6,974 nt of DNA from Actinomycetota bacterium (GTDB lineage: Bacteria; Actinomycetota; Actinomycetes; Actinomycetales; Microbacteriaceae). The notes below the pieces were generated by a model that was not told the origin of the DNA, ran no database searches, and was given only the letters and a program-made list of their open reading frames with translations. Positions 5,981 to 6,974 of this stretch are shown here, piece after piece. The stretch is from assembly GCA_009927245.1 (NCBI GenBank), contig RFNI01000051.1, positions 1 through 6,974 on the forward strand, given 5' to 3'. Each line of letters starts with the position of its first letter. The stretch's first letter is position 1. A program made the position numbers and the translations under genes.

Positions 5981-6863
5981 TCGACTCCCCCTTGCTGAAG
6001 ACAACCAGAGACTTGAGGGAACTTGTTCCAGCTGATTCAACAACCGCTACCAGCTCCCCTGAACAAAGGACTGCAGTAGGCTCAGCGACAGTTCCTGCAA
6101 TCCGCTTACCAAATCGAAGGTCGATTTCATCCTGGGTTGATATCTCGATGTGTGGCAAAGATGTCTCAGCTGCTTCTGCTAGCTCAATGATGTTCACTGG
6201 TGAGCCATCTGAGAAATCATAGGCAGTTTCAAGATCAAACTCACCAATGCGAGTTCTTCGAAGTGCCGTTAGGTGACCGCCAACTCCCAGATCATTACCC
6301 AGGTCTCTTGCAAGTGCTCGAATGTATGTGCCGCTTGAGCAATCAACGACAACATCTAACTCAATGTATTCGTTTGTGAATCGAATCACCCCAAGAACTT
6401 CAAACCTAGATACTGTTACTTCTCTACTCGGCAGGTCAACTTCTTCACCTGCACGCACTCTTGCATAAGCTCTCTCTCCATCCACTTTTATTGCTGAAAC
6501 TGCTGAAGGTTTCTGTTGAATAACACCGGAGAGTTTTGAAATGCCAGCGAGTATTGCTTCTTGAGTGATTTCAGATATCTGATCGGGAGTTGCAGTAGTT
6601 AGAACATCACCTTCGCGATCGTCCGTGACAGTTGATGAACCTAAACGAATAGTTGCTTCGTAGGTTTTATCTTTACCAACAATAAAAGTTAGAAGTTTCG
6701 TTCCGGATTCAATGCCTAGGACAAGGAGCCCTGTTGCCATCGGATCTAAAGTTCCAGCGTGACCAACTTTTCTTGTGCCAACAATTTTTCTAACTCTGCT
6801 GACAACATCGTGGCTGGTGATTCCCTCGGGCTTATCAACAAGCAACAATCCAGGGGTTGCCAA
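5973..6863 (-). CDS. truB: tRNA pseudouridine(55) synthase TruB
   Basis: This 296-aa cytoplasmic enzyme converts uridine 55 to pseudouridine in the T-loop of tRNAs. The N-terminus GLLLVDKPEGITSHDVV (5-21) and the catalytic motif GHAGTLDPMATG (34-45), with the nucleophile Asp40, are diagnostic. KTYEATIRLGSSTVTDDREG, the IQQKPSAVSAIKVDGERAY segment and SSGTYIRALARDLG with the following LRRTRIGEF complete the pseudouridine synthase fold. The C-terminal about 60 residues look like the RNA-binding extension found in TruB. The start is a TTG at 6861-6863. The rbfA stop TAA is in the same frame two codons upstream, so no earlier start is possible, and the next ATG (Met42) would remove the nucleophile. 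It lies 3 nt after rbfA, the usual rbfA-truB order. The stop overlaps the start of the downstream membrane protein. Confidence 0.97.
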   Translation of the reverse strand: MATPGLLLVDKPEGITSHDVVSRVRKIVGTRKVGHAGTLDPMATGLLVLGIESGTKLLTFIVGKDKTYEATIRLGSSTVTDDREGDVLTTATPDQISEITQEAILAGISKLSGVIQQKPSAVSAIKVDGERAYARVRAGEEVDLPSREVTVSRFEVLGVIRFTNEYIELDVVVDCSSGTYIRALARDLGNDLGVGGHLTALRRTRIGEFDLETAYDFSDGSPVNIIELAEAAETSLPHIEISTQDEIDLRFGKRIAGTVAEPTAVLCSGELVAVVESAGTSSLKSLVVFSKGESNV

Positions 6864-6866
6864 GAA

Positions 6867-6974
6867 TTACTCGTTCTCTTCGTCGATAACTTTAGGTTCT
6901 TTGTATGGGTTCTCCCCTGCAGCAAACTCTGCATCTTTAGCTAGCTTGGCAAGCTCTGCATCTCTAGCTCTTGC
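6867..6974 (-). CDS. rbfA: Ribosome-binding factor A, C-terminal tail (partial)
   Basis: The open frame enters from the right edge and ends with TAA at 6867-6869, giving 35 visible residues (begins ARARDAELAKLAKDAEFAAG, ends KVIDEENE). This acidic, Ala/Glu-rich tail with an AGENPYKEP segment resembles the C-terminal extension of actinobacterial RbfA, the cold-shock factor that matures the 30S subunit by acting on 16S rRNA. The position 3 nt before truB is the standard one for rbfA. The catalytic or RNA-binding KH core is outside the window, so the call rests on the tail and the gene order. Confidence 0.75.
   Translation of the reverse strand, partial: ARARDAELAKLAKDAEFAAGENPYKEPKVIDEENE

Noticed and set aside
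5981..6043. Longer start at 6043 for the truB-linked membrane protein
   Set aside because: It would overlap truB by about 70 nt, and the added residues are hydrophilic and unlike a membrane protein start; the 5980 ATG has a strong ribosome site.

Overview
The window is a gene-dense stretch of a bacterial chromosome in which every recognisable gene lies on the minus strand, so transcription runs from high to low coordinates. Protein style (actinobacterial-type RbfA tail, long PstA, Gram-positive lipobox), moderate GC judged by eye at somewhat under 50%, tight spacing and very short intergenic gaps suggest a small-genome actinobacterium. A streamlined Microbacteriaceae-type (freshwater or marine 'Luna'-like) lineage is my best guess; this is inference from style, not from a marker gene.

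In transcription order: (1) 6974-5603 holds the tail of rbfA, truB (TTG start) and a small four-helix membrane protein whose start overlaps the truB stop. This is the end of a translation/ribosome-maturation cluster. (2) 5602-5538 is a short intergenic region with a convincing PHO-box-like pair of 11-bp-phased repeats over the -35 of a promoter. (3) 5537-2693 is pstC-pstA-pstB, all overlapping by 1-4 nt: the two permeases and the ATPase of the high-affinity phosphate importer. (4) 2692-2573 is a 120-nt leader with a second, weaker set of phased repeats. (5) 2572-1460 is pstS, the phosphate-binding protein, placed after pstB instead of in front of pstC. (6) A perfect 14-bp hairpin follows pstS. 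(7) 1363-300 is a second, divergent PstS-like lipoprotein gene, split by an apparent one-base frameshift near 584-587. (8) 281-1 is the start of a small conserved-looking membrane protein cut by the window edge.

Together, PstS captures phosphate outside the membrane, PstC/PstA form the channel and PstB powers it. The repeats point to phosphate-starvation control by a PhoP-type response regulator. The main oddities are the PstS-like paralogue, which has a lipobox but has lost the recognisable phosphate-ligand loop and is frameshifted, and the main PstS, which has an ordinary secretion signal with no lipid-anchoring cysteine. No phoU, phoR/phoP, RNA gene, mobile element or CRISPR array is visible. 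I do not see a wholly new system here.
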